64,000 nt of DNA, taken from the NCBI RefSeq assembly GCF_008369935.1, contig NZ_VTUZ01000010.1, positions 62,001 to 126,000 of the forward strand, written 5' to 3'. The notes under the pieces were generated by a model. That model made no database searches. It was not told where the DNA came from and saw nothing but the letters and a program-made list of their open reading frames with translations. Shown here piece by piece: positions 34,046-43,414 of the stretch. Both the position numbers and the translations under genes were made by a program. Origin of the DNA: Paraburkholderia panacisoli. Lineage in GTDB: Bacteria > Pseudomonadota > Gammaproteobacteria > Burkholderiales > Burkholderiaceae. Positions within the stretch are counted from its first letter, which is position 1. The number at the start of each line of letters is the position of its first letter.

Positions 34046-35374
34046 ATGACTTCGCGCCCCGTCATCGATGATCTGTCGTCTTTCTGGATGCCCTTCACCG
34101 CCAACCGTCAGTTCAAGGCCGCGCCGCGCCTGCTCGAATCGGCCAAGGGCATGTACTACCGCAGCACGGACGGGCGCGAGATACTCGACGGCTGCGCGGG
34201 TCTGTGGTGCGTGAACGCCGGCCACGGCCGCGACGAGATCGTCGCCGCGATCACCCAGCAACTCTCGACGCTCGACTTCGCGCCGACCTTCCAGATGGGA
34301 CACCCGCTCGCCTTCGAAGCGGCCACCAAAGTCGCCGAGCTGATGCCGGCCGGCCTCGACCGGATCTTCTTCACGAACTCGGGTTCCGAATCGGTCGACA
34401 CCGCGCTGAAGATCGCGCTCGCGTACCACCGCTCGCGCGGCGAAGGGCAGCGCACCCGGCTGATCGGCCGCGAGCGCGGCTATCACGGCGTGGGCTTCGG
34501 CGGCATCTCGGTCGGCGGCATCGCGCCGAATCGCAAGACCTTCTCCGGCGCGCTGCTGCCGGCGGTCGATCATCTGCCGCACACGCACAACCTCGAACAC
34601 AACGCGTTCTCGAAGGGGCAACCCGCCTGGGGCGCCCATCTGGCCGATGAACTCGAGCGCATCGTCACGCTGCACGACGCGTCGACGATCGCCGCGGTGA
34701 TCGTCGAACCGGTGGCCGGCTCAACGGGCGTGCTGATTCCGCCGCAAGGCTATCTGCAGAAGCTGCGCGAAATCTGCACGAAGCACGGCATCCTGCTGAT
34801 TTTCGACGAAGTGATCACCGGTTTCGGCCGCGTCGGCAAGGCGACCGCGAGCGAATACTTCGGCGTAACGCCGGACCTGATCACGATGGCCAAGGCGATC
34901 AACAACGCGGCGATTCCGATGGGCGCGGTCGCGGCCAGCCGCACGATCCACGACACGATCGTCAACAGCGGCGCGCAAGGCGCGATCGAGCTGTTCCACG
35001 GCTACACGTATTCGGCGCACCCGGCGGCGGCCGCCGCCGCAGTGGCGACGCTCGATCTGTATCGCCGCGAAGGCCTGTTCGAGCGCGCGGCCTCCTTGGC
35101 CCCGACGTTCGAAGCCGCAGCCCATTCGCTGCGCGGCGCGAAGCACGTGAAGGACGTGCGCAACCTCGGCATGATCGCGGGCATCGAGCTCGAATCGCGC
35201 GACGGCGCGCCGGGCGCGCGGGCTTATGAAGCGTTCGTCAAATGCTTCGAGGCGGGCGTGCTGGTGCGCTTCACGGGCGACATCCTCGCGTTCTCGCCGC
35301 CGCTCATCATCAACGAAGAGCAGATCGCGCACATCTTCAAGACCGTGGGCGACGTGCTGGATACCGTTCAGTAA
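34046..35374 (+). CDS. Omega-amino acid (beta-alanine):pyruvate transaminase, class III
   Basis: 442 residues, full family length. It transfers the terminal amino group of beta-alanine or similar amines to pyruvate, using PLP. The substrate-side tryptophan/phenylalanine start FWMPFTANRQFK is typical of this group. The PLP site is seen as FTNSGSESVDTALKIA, the aspartate in LLIFDEVITGFGRVG, and the Schiff-base lysine in LITMAKAINNAAIPMG. A good ribosome site (GAGGAG) precedes the ATG. Regulated by the divergent MocR protein. A textbook terminator follows. Confidence 0.92.
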   Translation: MTSRPVIDDLSSFWMPFTANRQFKAAPRLLESAKGMYYRSTDGREILDGCAGLWCVNAGHGRDEIVAAITQQLSTLDFAPTFQMGHPLAFEAATKVAELMPAGLDRIFFTNSGSESVDTALKIALAYHRSRGEGQRTRLIGRERGYHGVGFGGISVGGIAPNRKTFSGALLPAVDHLPHTHNLEHNAFSKGQPAWGAHLADELERIVTLHDASTIAAVIVEPVAGSTGVLIPPQGYLQKLREICTKHGILLIFDEVITGFGRVGKATASEYFGVTPDLITMAKAINNAAIPMGAVAASRTIHDTIVNSGAQGAIELFHGYTYSAHPAAAAAAVATLDLYRREGLFERAASLAPTFEAAAHSLRGAKHVKDVRNLGMIAGIELESRDGAPGARAYEAFVKCFEAGVLVRFTGDILAFSPPLIINEEQIAHIFKTVGDVLDTVQ

Positions 35375-35398
35375 CAGCAGCCCGGCAAGGTAAGAATG

Positions 35399-35436
35399 AA
35401 AGCGGCGCATGTGTTTGCATGCGCCGCTTTTGTTTT
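35399..35436 (+). terminator. Rho-independent terminator after the transaminase gene
   Basis: AAAGCGGCGCATG and CATGCGCCGCTTT form a perfect 13-base stem with a 6-base loop, followed by TGTTTT. It lies 25 bases after the stop codon. Confidence 0.85.
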
Positions 35437-35498
35437 GGGAACTACGGCACGCGGGTTTGCCGGAGGGCACGCACGCGGCGCACCCTTGCCGGCAGGCA

Positions 35499-36023
35499 TC
35501 AGTGATGCGCGCGCGACGCCCGCGTCTGCGCCGCCTTTTTTGCAGCCGCGGAGCGACCCGCTGCACCCTTCGTCGCGGCGGCCTTCTTCGCCGCCGCCGA
35601 ACGGCTGGCCGCCGGGCGCCTGGCCGCCGCCGACTTCGCCTGCTTCGACATCGCCGCGGGCGACGCCCCGGCGGTGCTCTCACGCTTCAGCGCATTGGTC
35701 GAAGCTCGCGAACGCTTCGCCGCCGACTCCGTGCTCGCGCTCTTTCGCGCAGTGCTCTTGTGCTGTCCGGCGGCGCTGTCCTTCCCGGCTTTCTTGCGCG
35801 TCGCTTCGCTCGTCGTGCCCTTCTTCGGGGACTTCACGGCGACGCCCGCGCGGCGCGCTTCCGACAGGCCGATCGCAATCGCCTGCTTCGCCGACCTGAC
35901 GCCGTGCTTGCCGGCACGCACCTTGTCGACCTGTTCCTTGACGAACTCTCCTGCCTGAGTACTCGCTGACTTGCCGGCACGCTTGTCGGCTGCGGCGCGC
36001 TTGAGGGTTTTCTGTTCGGGCAT
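35499..36023 (-). CDS. DUF6496 protein with histone-H1-like Lys/Ala-rich tail
   Basis: 174 residues from the ATG at 36023, preceded by GGAG. The first 70 residues match the DUF6496 pattern: EQKTLKRAAADKRAGKSAS, TQAGEFVKEQ, then the helical KQAIAIGLSEARRAGV segment. The rest is a very basic, low-complexity Ala/Lys/Ser tail with repeats such as RSAAAKKAA and AAAKKAAATK, like bacterial histone H1 homologues. Non-specific DNA binding is expected. The protein is likely abundant in stationary phase in related bacteria, but that is inference. Confidence 0.8.
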   Translation of the reverse strand: MPEQKTLKRAAADKRAGKSASTQAGEFVKEQVDKVRAGKHGVRSAKQAIAIGLSEARRAGVAVKSPKKGTTSEATRKKAGKDSAAGQHKSTARKSASTESAAKRSRASTNALKRESTAGASPAAMSKQAKSAAARRPAASRSAAAKKAAATKGAAGRSAAAKKAAQTRASRAHH

Positions 36024-36315
36024 GACGGTTCTCCAGTTTGACTGTGGCCTATGTGATGCAGCAACAGTTATGCCGGAGCGTTCCGGCGCGTGTGAGCTTC
36101 GTTGCGAAGCGTCTTCCACGGGGCGGGTTCGCGCTCCTGCTCGCCTCGCGGGTCATGGCGGAGGGTTGTCCAATGGTCGATGTCAATTCGCGCGAGCAGT
36201 CGAATCGCCGCGAGCCCTCCGGCAAAACCGCCCGACGGGACTCGCGCCCGCCAGCGGGACGGCGTATGGTGTCAGCAAGGGTCGGCGCCGTGGTCCGGCC
36301 CGACGGGAGACGTCC

Positions 36316-36567
36316 ATGAAGATACCTACCGTTCGCGCGGGTGCGCATATCGAAGGCGTGCACTGGATCGCCGAATACGCGGAAGACGTTCACGAGATTC
36401 GCGTGTTTCGCGAGGGCCAGGAGGTGGATGTGCACAACGCGCCATCCACCCTGTTCGGCGATGAGGAGAATGCGGGCTCGAAGAGCACCGCCGATCATCG
36501 CGCGGTCGAAGCCGCGGTGCTCGCTTATCTGAGGCGCTTTGTCATCGAGCACGACGCGGAAGAGTAG
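36316..36567 (+). CDS. Small hypothetical protein
   Basis: 83 residues, acidic, starting MKIPTVRAGAHIEGVHWIAE. GGGAG precedes the ATG at 36316. It reads as an alpha/beta protein with EIRVFREGQEVDVHN and a C-terminal helix VEAAVLAYLRRFVIEHD. I recognise no family. A longer reading upstream from 35971 overlaps the DUF6496 gene and is not supported. Confidence 0.55.
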   Translation: MKIPTVRAGAHIEGVHWIAEYAEDVHEIRVFREGQEVDVHNAPSTLFGDEENAGSKSTADHRAVEAAVLAYLRRFVIEHDAEE

Positions 36568-36620
36568 CCGTGCGCGGATTGTTCGCGTCCTCAGTGGCTA
36601 GTGTGTTTTTCGCAGCGCTG

Positions 36621-36660
36621 GCGGCACGAGACACGTTCGATAACCCGTGGAACGTGCCGC
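36621..36660. terminator. Weak hairpin between convergent genes
   Basis: GCGGCACG (36621-36628) and CGTGCCGC (36653-36660) pair over a 24-base loop, between the small hypothetical gene and the end of the N-heteroaromatic operon. It may terminate both. Confidence 0.35.
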
Positions 36661-36673
36661 TTACGTAACACGT

Positions 36674-37882
36674 TCAGTCAGCGGGCCGCAGCTTCCTGAC
36701 TTCGGCATCCGACGGCTGAACGCTCGCACCGTCGATATACCGGTACGACGTCATCACCCCCTTGCCGTCCTTCAACCCGGTCACGCCGACATACGCGCCC
36801 ATGGTCGACTGATTGTCCTGCGCGCGGTACGTGATCGGGCCGAACGGCGTCTCGACATTGAGGCCCTTGAAGGCGGCCGCGAGCTTGTCCGCATCCACCG
36901 AGCCGGCCTTTTTGATGCCGTCCGCGATCGACATCAGCGCCGAGTAGCCGACCACCGAGCCGAGGCGCGGATAGTCGTGATACTTCGCCTGATACGCATC
37001 GACGAATTTCCGGTTCGCCGCCGCATCGATCGAATACCACGGGTAGCCGGTCACGATCCAGCCAGTCGGGGCTTCCGCGCCCAGCGGATCGAGATAATCC
37101 GGCTCGCCGGTCAAGAGCGACACCACGCTGCGATCCTTGAAGAGCCCGCGCGTATTGCCTTCGCGCACGAACTTGCCGAGGTCCGCGCCGAACAGCACGT
37201 TGAAGATCGCATCGGGCTTCGCATCGGCGATCGCCTGGGTCACGGCGCCCGCGTCGACGTTGCCGAGCGGCGTCGCCTGTTCGACGACGAACTGCACGTC
37301 CGGCTGCGCCGCCGTCAGCAGCTTCTTGAAGGTCGCCACCGCGGATTGCCCGTACTCGTAGTTCGGATACACCAGCGCCCAGCGCTTCTTCTTCAGCTTT
37401 GCCGCTTCCGGCACCAGCATCGCCACCTGCATGTACGTGGAAGGACGCAAACGGTACGTGTATTTGTTGCCATCGGCCCAGACGATCTTGTCGGTCAGCG
37501 GCTCGGCGGCGAGGAAGAAGATCTTCTTCTGCTTCGCGAAGTCGGTCAGCGCAAGGCCGGTGTTCGACAGGAAGCCGCCGAACAGCAACTGCACCTGCTC
37601 GCGCGCGATCAGTTCCTGCGCGACGCGGATCGTGTCGCCGGGGTTGCCGTTGTCGTCGCGCGACACCACTTCGAGCTGCTTGCCGAGCACGCCGCCGGCG
37701 GCGTTGACCTGTTCGAGCGCCAGGTTCCAGCCGTTCTTGTAAGGCCCGAGAAAGGCGGGCTGCGCCTTGTAGCTGTTGATCTCGCCGATCTTGATGGTCT
37801 GCTGGGCGCTCGCGCCGAGCGCGGCGAGCGAGCACACCGTCGACACCGTGAGGCGAGAGATCCATCCTGCGCGCGTGGTCAT
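36674..37882 (-). CDS. ABC transporter substrate-binding protein, branched-chain amino acid type
   Basis: 402 residues with a signal peptide (ISRLTVSTVCSLAALGASAQ). The mature domain starts TIKIGEINSYKAQPAFLG and has the LivK/peripla_BP_6 layout, with YEYGQSAVATFKKLL and VVGYSALMSIADGI. It captures a ligand in the periplasm and delivers it to the LivHM-LivG-LivF permease encoded upstream in the same operon. Given the catabolic genes it most likely binds nicotinate, 6-hydroxynicotinate or a related acid, not an amino acid. It is the last gene of the operon, 91 bases after the NicB-like gene. Confidence 0.88.
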   Translation of the reverse strand: MTTRAGWISRLTVSTVCSLAALGASAQQTIKIGEINSYKAQPAFLGPYKNGWNLALEQVNAAGGVLGKQLEVVSRDDNGNPGDTIRVAQELIAREQVQLLFGGFLSNTGLALTDFAKQKKIFFLAAEPLTDKIVWADGNKYTYRLRPSTYMQVAMLVPEAAKLKKKRWALVYPNYEYGQSAVATFKKLLTAAQPDVQFVVEQATPLGNVDAGAVTQAIADAKPDAIFNVLFGADLGKFVREGNTRGLFKDRSVVSLLTGEPDYLDPLGAEAPTGWIVTGYPWYSIDAAANRKFVDAYQAKYHDYPRLGSVVGYSALMSIADGIKKAGSVDADKLAAAFKGLNVETPFGPITYRAQDNQSTMGAYVGVTGLKDGKGVMTSYRYIDGASVQPSDAEVRKLRPAD

Positions 37883-37973
37883 GCGTTTCTCCGTTATCAG
37901 AAGGATTGCGTGAATGCTTTTAATCGGGCTTGTAGTCGTGCGTTCGAACGTCGAGCGGCTGACGGCTGACGGT

Positions 37974-40900
37974 TCAATCCGGCCAGGGCGTCGCGCGGAT
38001 TCGGGCCACGCTCGCCTTGACGTCCTGCCATGCCGGCTTGCCGCCCGCGAATTGCTGACGCAGATACGACACGAGTTCGGCGACCTGGGCGTCGTTGAAA
38101 CTGTCGCGGTACGCCGGCATCGTACCGAGTTCGGGCCGCGCAGGCGAGCCGATGCCGTCGAGAATCACGCGAATCAGGTTGTCCGGGCTCGCGCTGTGCA
38201 GATTCGTGTTGAGCGCGAGCGACGGATGCGCGCCGAATAGTTGCGGCCCGCTGCCGGTGTGATGACAGGCCGCGCACGCACCGTCGAAAAGCCGCGCGCC
38301 AAGCCCCGCCGGCGCGCCGGTGATCGTGCTGGCCTGCTCGTATTGACGCGCCGTCGCCGCCGGGTCCGCATTGGGCTCCAGCGGATTGAGCGACGCCAGA
38401 TACGCGGCCATCGCGCGGATATCGCTGTCGGGCAGCGCCGCCAGATCGCCAATCACCGGCGCCATCGGCCCAGCCGCCACGCCATGCAGCGGCGCGTGAC
38501 CGAAGCGCAGATAGCTGAACAGTTCGTCCTCGCTCCAGGGCACGGGCGCGCTCGACAGCGTGGAAAGCGCGGGCGCTTCCCAGCCCTCCGCCCTGCCGCC
38601 GCCCATGAACGCCGCGCCGGTTTTCTCCGCGCCGAATGCGTTGCGCGGCGTATGGCACGCGCTGCAATGGCCGAGGCCGTTCACCAGATACGCGCCGCGA
38701 TTCCATTGCGCGCTTCGCGTCGCGCTGGGCGTGATCGTGTTGCGGCCGAGAAAGAGGCCATTCCACGCGGCCATCAGCGGGCGCACGTTGAAGGGAAACC
38801 GCAACTGGGTTTCCGGCGCGCGGGAGCGGACCGGCGTTTGCGACATCAGATAGGCGTAGAGCGCCTTCAGATCGTCGTCGGACGTGTTTTTGAACGACGT
38901 GTACGGGAACGCCGGATACAGCCGGTGGCCATCGCGGCTAATGCCTTGCCGCATCGCGCGAATGAAGGCTTCGAGCGACCAGTTGCCGATGCCCGTCTGG
39001 CCGTCCGGGGTTATGTTGGTGCTGTAGACGATGCCAAACGGCGTATCGAGCGGCTTGCCGCCGGCATTCGGCACGCCGTTGCGCGCGGTATGGCATACCG
39101 CGCAATTGCCGAGCGACGCGAGCAGCTTGCCGCGCGCCACCAGGTCGGGGGCGAACGCGCTCGCGAGCGGCGGTGTGATCGGCGCGATGGGCTGCGGCGC
39201 GAACGACAGCGCGCCGAGCCAGCCGGCCGCGCCCGCCGCGAACGCACCGAGCAAACCCAGCCGCCAGCGCTTCTTCTTGCGCGCCGCGGCGTCCTCGGCC
39301 TGCGCATCGGCGAGCGCGGCGCGAATCGTTTCCGGCGTAAACGGAGGCCGCCGGAAGCGCACGCCGGTCGCATCGAACAGCGCGTTGGCGATGGCCGCCG
39401 CGCCGGGCAGCGACGCGGATTCGCCGACGCCCATCGGCGGCTCGCCGTGACGCGGCATCATCACCACGTCGATCACCGGCACCTCACGGAAGGTCAGGAT
39501 CGGATACGCGCCCCACTCCTGACTCGTCACCGCGTTGCCGCCGAACGTCACGCGCTCTTTCAACGCACGGCTGGTCGCCTGGATCACGTTGCCGTGAATC
39601 TGATGACGCACGCCATCGGGATTCACCATCGTACCGCTATCCTGGCCGACCACCACGCGCGTCACCGCGAGTTCGCCGCTCTTGCGATTGACTTCGACAT
39701 CGGCGATCCACGCGGACCACGCCGCGCCGAAGCCGGGGAATTTGCTGTGCACGTAGCGCGCGTAAGCGATGCCCCGGCCGCGGGCGATGTCGCCTTCCTG
39801 CCGGGGCGCGGGTTGCGCGGCTTGTGACGCTTGCGCGGATTGCGCGGGTTCGCGCGGTTGCCAGCCCGCCTTGTCGGCGACGGCCTTCACCAGTTCGATC
39901 GCGCGCGGGTCGGTCAGATGCTTCAGCCGGAACTCGACCGGATCGACGCCCGCTTGCGTTGCGAGTTCGTCGATGAAGGACTCGTGCGCGAACGTGTTCG
40001 GCAACGCGGACACGCCGCGCAGCCACGACGCCCGCACGATCGGCGGCGTGTCGTCGCACACGATGCGCATGCTGCGGTAGTCGTAAGGCGGCACCGCCGT
40101 ACGGTCGCCCATCTCGAACACCTGCGGCTGCGCGGAGATCGTGCCGGTCAACAGCAACGCCAACGTGGGCGCATCGTTCGACGGATAGCGCGTCGCGAAG
40201 TCATACGCGGCCAGCTCGCCTGCGGCGCTCAACGCGCCGCGCACGTCCATCAACTGCGCGGCGCCCTTCGGCTCCCACGCATGTTCGTCCTCGCGCGAGA
40301 GCTGCACGCGCACCGGCGCGCCGCTCGCGCGCGACAGCAGCGCGGCGTCGGCCGCCACATCGTCCGCGCAATTGCGGCCGTAGCAGCCCGCCGCATCCAT
40401 CCGCACGATCTCGATGCGCGCCTCGTCCATCGCCATCAGCAACGCGAGGTCGGCGCGCAGCGAATGCGGATTCTGCGTGCCCGACCAGACCTTCAGCGCG
40501 CCGTCGCGATAGTCGGCCACCGCGCACGAAGGCCCGATCGATGCATGCATCTGGAACGGCCACACGTAAGTGCGTTCGAGCGTGCGAGCCGGGTCTTGCG
40601 CCAGCGCCGCGTCCACGTCGCCGTCGAGCACCAGGTCGCGCCGCGTGGCCGGATTCGCGCGCAACGCCGCTTCCACTTCTTCGCTGGTCTCCAGCGGCGG
40701 CAAGCCCTCGACCGCTTTCCATCGCACGTCGAGCCGCTTCACCGCTTGCTGCGCGATTTCCTCACGCTCCGCGACGATGCCGACGAAATCGCGAATCACC
40801 ACCACCTTGACGATGCCGGGCAAATCGCTAACGGAGTTTTCGTCGACATGCAGCAGGCTGTTGCCCATGAAGTCGCCCTGCGCGACGCCGGCATACGGCG

Positions 40901-41612
40901 GACGCACCACGCGGCCATGCAGCATGCCGGGCACGCGCAGGTCGTGCACAAAGCTCAATTCGCCGGTCGCCTTCGCGGGGATATCGACGCGCGGCGCGCT
41001 TTTTCCGACAATCCGGTACGCGTGCGGGGATTTCAAAGGCGCGTCGGTGGAAAGCTTCAGCTCGACGCGCCGGCCTTTAATCAGTTCGCCATACTGAATG
41101 CTTTTTGCCGGATCGCCGTCGCGCTGAAATACGCGGCCTTCCTGAACGTCCAGTTGCTCGACGCCGACTTGCAGGCGCGCCGCCGCTTCCGCAAGCAGAT
41201 AGTGACGCGCCTGCGCCGCCGCGTGCCGCAACGGCACCGCTGAAATCTGGATCGTCGCGCTGGCGATCGTCGGCCCCTGATTCGGCGCTTCGCCGGTGTG
41301 GCCGAGCACGATCGACACCCGCGTGAGCGGCACATCCAGTTCTTCCGCGACGATCTGCGCGAGCGCCGTGCCGATGCCGGTGCCGAGATCGACATGCCCG
41401 TTGAACGCGACCACGCTGCCGTCGTCGCGCACGACGAGGAACAGGTCCGCCTCCGCCGGCACGAACGACGAGCGCGAGCCCGGCTGACCGACCGCGGCCT
41501 TCACCGGCGCTTGCGGCGGCCGCGTGACGATCAGCACGCTCTGCGCGTCATACAACTGTTTGCGCGACGGCGGCGCGGCGCGTCGGTCGACGCTGAAGTC
41601 CGGTCCCGTCAT
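37974..41612 (-). CDS. Molybdenum hydroxylase large subunit fused to three cytochrome c domains (NicB-like)
   Basis: 1212 residues. The first 770 or so form the molybdopterin-binding subunit: GHVDLGTGIGTALAQIVAEE near the start, and the catalytic glutamate in MGVGESASLPGAAAIANALF near residue 730. A membrane helix (LGLLGAFAAGAAGWLGAL) at about 795 follows. Three CxxCH haem sites come next: CAVCH (about 836), CSACH (about 983) and CAACH (about 1112). This layout is that of nicotinate dehydrogenase NicB of Pseudomonas. It takes oxygen from water to hydroxylate the ring and passes electrons to the respiratory chain through the haems, so no NAD is needed. The four-base overlap with the ferredoxin subunit gene means coupled translation. 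Ring substrate specificity is inferred from context. Confidence 0.85.
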   Translation of the reverse strand: MTGPDFSVDRRAAPPSRKQLYDAQSVLIVTRPPQAPVKAAVGQPGSRSSFVPAEADLFLVVRDDGSVVAFNGHVDLGTGIGTALAQIVAEELDVPLTRVSIVLGHTGEAPNQGPTIASATIQISAVPLRHAAAQARHYLLAEAAARLQVGVEQLDVQEGRVFQRDGDPAKSIQYGELIKGRRVELKLSTDAPLKSPHAYRIVGKSAPRVDIPAKATGELSFVHDLRVPGMLHGRVVRPPYAGVAQGDFMGNSLLHVDENSVSDLPGIVKVVVIRDFVGIVAEREEIAQQAVKRLDVRWKAVEGLPPLETSEEVEAALRANPATRRDLVLDGDVDAALAQDPARTLERTYVWPFQMHASIGPSCAVADYRDGALKVWSGTQNPHSLRADLALLMAMDEARIEIVRMDAAGCYGRNCADDVAADAALLSRASGAPVRVQLSREDEHAWEPKGAAQLMDVRGALSAAGELAAYDFATRYPSNDAPTLALLLTGTISAQPQVFEMGDRTAVPPYDYRSMRIVCDDTPPIVRASWLRGVSALPNTFAHESFIDELATQAGVDPVEFRLKHLTDPRAIELVKAVADKAGWQPREPAQSAQASQAAQPAPRQEGDIARGRGIAYARYVHSKFPGFGAAWSAWIADVEVNRKSGELAVTRVVVGQDSGTMVNPDGVRHQIHGNVIQATSRALKERVTFGGNAVTSQEWGAYPILTFREVPVIDVVMMPRHGEPPMGVGESASLPGAAAIANALFDATGVRFRRPPFTPETIRAALADAQAEDAAARKKKRWRLGLLGAFAAGAAGWLGALSFAPQPIAPITPPLASAFAPDLVARGKLLASLGNCAVCHTARNGVPNAGGKPLDTPFGIVYSTNITPDGQTGIGNWSLEAFIRAMRQGISRDGHRLYPAFPYTSFKNTSDDDLKALYAYLMSQTPVRSRAPETQLRFPFNVRPLMAAWNGLFLGRNTITPSATRSAQWNRGAYLVNGLGHCSACHTPRNAFGAEKTGAAFMGGGRAEGWEAPALSTLSSAPVPWSEDELFSYLRFGHAPLHGVAAGPMAPVIGDLAALPDSDIRAMAAYLASLNPLEPNADPAATARQYEQASTITGAPAGLGARLFDGACAACHHTGSGPQLFGAHPSLALNTNLHSASPDNLIRVILDGIGSPARPELGTMPAYRDSFNDAQVAELVSYLRQQFAGGKPAWQDVKASVARIRATPWPD

Positions 41613-42130
41613 GCGCGCGCTCCTTCATGCGCAGCCGCTTGCGCGGCGAGCAATTCGGCAGCGCGCTGCACCGCGCGCACGATCTCGACATGCGTGCCGC
41701 AGCGGCACAGGTTGCGCGACAGCTCGCGCTGGATCGTCGCGACGCTCGGATGCGGATCGCGATCGAGCAAGGCCTTGGCGGTCAGGATCATGCCGTTCAG
41801 GCAATAGCCGCACTGCGCGGCCTGCTCTTCGATGAACGCCTGCTGCACCGGATGCAGCGCGGCGCGCGTGCCCAAGCCTTCGAGCGTGGTGATCTCGCGG
41901 CCCACGGCGACCTGCGCAGTCGTCACGCAGGCGCGCGTCGGCATGCCGTCGAGCAGGACCGTGCACGCGCCGCACTCGCCCAGCCCGCAGCCGAACTTCG
42001 GCCCGTTCAACGCGAGGTCGTTACGCAGCAGGTAGAGCAGCGGCGTGTCGGCGGCGGCGCAGACTCGATGGGTTGCGCCGTTCACGTTCAGCACGAGCGG
42101 CGCGGGACGATTCGTCACGTGGCTGTCCAC
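41609..42130 (-). CDS. [2Fe-2S] small subunit of the molybdenum hydroxylase (NicA-like)
   Basis: 173 residues. The plant-type cluster is in FGCGLGECGACTVLLDG and the next cysteine in RACVTT. The C-terminal helical cluster is in AAQCGYCLNGMILTA and RNLCRCGTHVEIV. This is the XDH-family ferredoxin subunit; the flavin subunit is absent, as in Nic-type enzymes with cytochromes. It transfers electrons from the molybdopterin to the cytochrome domains. The gene starts 13 bases after the enamidase-like gene stop. Confidence 0.9.
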   Translation of the reverse strand: MDSHVTNRPAPLVLNVNGATHRVCAAADTPLLYLLRNDLALNGPKFGCGLGECGACTVLLDGMPTRACVTTAQVAVGREITTLEGLGTRAALHPVQQAFIEEQAAQCGYCLNGMILTAKALLDRDPHPSVATIQRELSRNLCRCGTHVEIVRAVQRAAELLAAQAAAHEGARA

Positions 42131-42143
42131 GTTTTGCGCGCGC

Positions 42144-43343
42144 TCAGAACACCACCGGTACTTCGGTGGCAGGCGGCGTGTTACGGCTGCGCCGGCAGCG
42201 GATCAAGCCGTCGATCATCACCATGCCCACGCCCGGAATGTCGCCGAGTTGCACGCTTTCGAGCAGCGTGTCGGCTGCCGTGTGTTGCGCGCGGTCCATG
42301 AACACGAGGTCGGCGGGACGGCCTACTTCGATCAGCCCCTGACGCAGCTTGCGTTGCCGCGCGGTGTTGCCGGTCGCGAAGCAGAACGCGATTTCGGCGG
42401 GCACGTCGGCGAGGCTCGAAATCAGCGCGATCATCCGCAAGATGCCGAGGGGTTGCACGCCGGAACCGGCGGGGCTGTCCGTGCCGAGAATGATCCGGTG
42501 CGGGCACTTCAGTTCGATCGCATGACGCGCGGTCAGCAGTGCGATCCGTTCGTTGCCGTTGTGGACGATCTCCAGAGCGCGGCTCGACTGCTCGCACAGG
42601 TCGCACACGTGCCGGTACGACAGCGACGTATGGCCGCCGTTGACGTGGCCGATCACGTCGGCGTCGGCGGCCAGCACCACGTCGCGATCGATCAGCCCCG
42701 AGCCGGGAATCGACGGGCCGCCCGTGTGGATCGTGCTTTGCATGCCGTACTTGCGCGCCCACGCGACCATCTGCGCGGCTTCCTCGCCGCCCTTCACGCT
42801 GCCGAGCCCCACTTCGCCGAGCAGCTTCACGCCCGCTTCGGACAGCTCCTTGAAGTCCTCTTCGACCATGCCCTTCTCGATCACCGGCGCGCCCGCCATC
42901 ACCTTGACGCCGCCGCCGACACCCGCGCCGCGCATCCCTTCGAACGACCGTTGCGCGGTGATCGCGAGCGCCTTCACGCCGAGCACATCTTTCGGACGAC
43001 CAGGCAAATGCACTTCGCCGGCCGAGATCATCGTCGTCACGCCGCCGTTCAGATTCGATTCGATCCAGCCCATCTGGTTCTGGCGCGGCGTCCAGTCGCC
43101 GAACACGGGATGCACATGCGAGTCGATCAGGCCGGGCGCCACCGTGGTGCCTTTGCAATCGACCGTGGTCCGCGCGCCTTCGAGGTCGCAGTCCTTCTCC
43201 TTGCCGAGCGCGACGATCACGCCGTCGTCGATCACCAGCGTGTCCGCGTCGAGAATCGGCTGGTCGATGTCGCCGGATAACAGCAGCCCGATGTTCGTTA
43301 CCGCGACCTTGCCCGACAAGCCTGTCAACGTCTCTGCTGCCAT
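42144..43343 (-). CDS. Enamidase-like amidohydrolase
   Basis: 399 residues from the ATG at 43343, after GGAGAGG. It resembles enamidase of Eubacterium barkeri, which hydrolyses 1,4,5,6-tetrahydro-6-oxonicotinate to 2-formylglutarate. Shared-type segments recalled from that enzyme are GGVTTMISAG, HLPGRPKDVLGVKALAIT, VKLLGEVGLGSVK, STIHTGGPSIPGS and the ending SRNTPPA. The metal-ligand pairs are HVH in LIDSHVHPV, H in IHTGG, H in IGHVNGGH and D in ILGTDSPAG. In this operon it would act after the 6-hydroxynicotinate reductase. The same sequence type is often annotated simply as amidohydrolase. Recall-based homology, so an alignment is needed. Confidence 0.8.
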   Translation of the reverse strand: MAAETLTGLSGKVAVTNIGLLLSGDIDQPILDADTLVIDDGVIVALGKEKDCDLEGARTTVDCKGTTVAPGLIDSHVHPVFGDWTPRQNQMGWIESNLNGGVTTMISAGEVHLPGRPKDVLGVKALAITAQRSFEGMRGAGVGGGVKVMAGAPVIEKGMVEEDFKELSEAGVKLLGEVGLGSVKGGEEAAQMVAWARKYGMQSTIHTGGPSIPGSGLIDRDVVLAADADVIGHVNGGHTSLSYRHVCDLCEQSSRALEIVHNGNERIALLTARHAIELKCPHRIILGTDSPAGSGVQPLGILRMIALISSLADVPAEIAFCFATGNTARQRKLRQGLIEVGRPADLVFMDRAQHTAADTLLESVQLGDIPGVGMVMIDGLIRCRRSRNTPPATEVPVVF

Positions 43344-43414
43344 CTGCCTCTCCTTTCGCAACGATTGCCCGGCCATGCCGGCGTGCACCCCGCACGCCGC
43401 GCGCGCCGCTGGAA

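Noticed and set aside
38241..39827. Long plus-strand open frame (528 codons) opposite the cytochrome-bearing hydroxylase gene
   Set aside because: It is Arg/His/Gly-rich with no domain, a product of high GC on the strand opposite a real gene.
39831..41243. Plus-strand open frame (470 codons) opposite the same gene
   Set aside because: Same antisense composition. The minus strand has clear molybdopterin and haem motifs.
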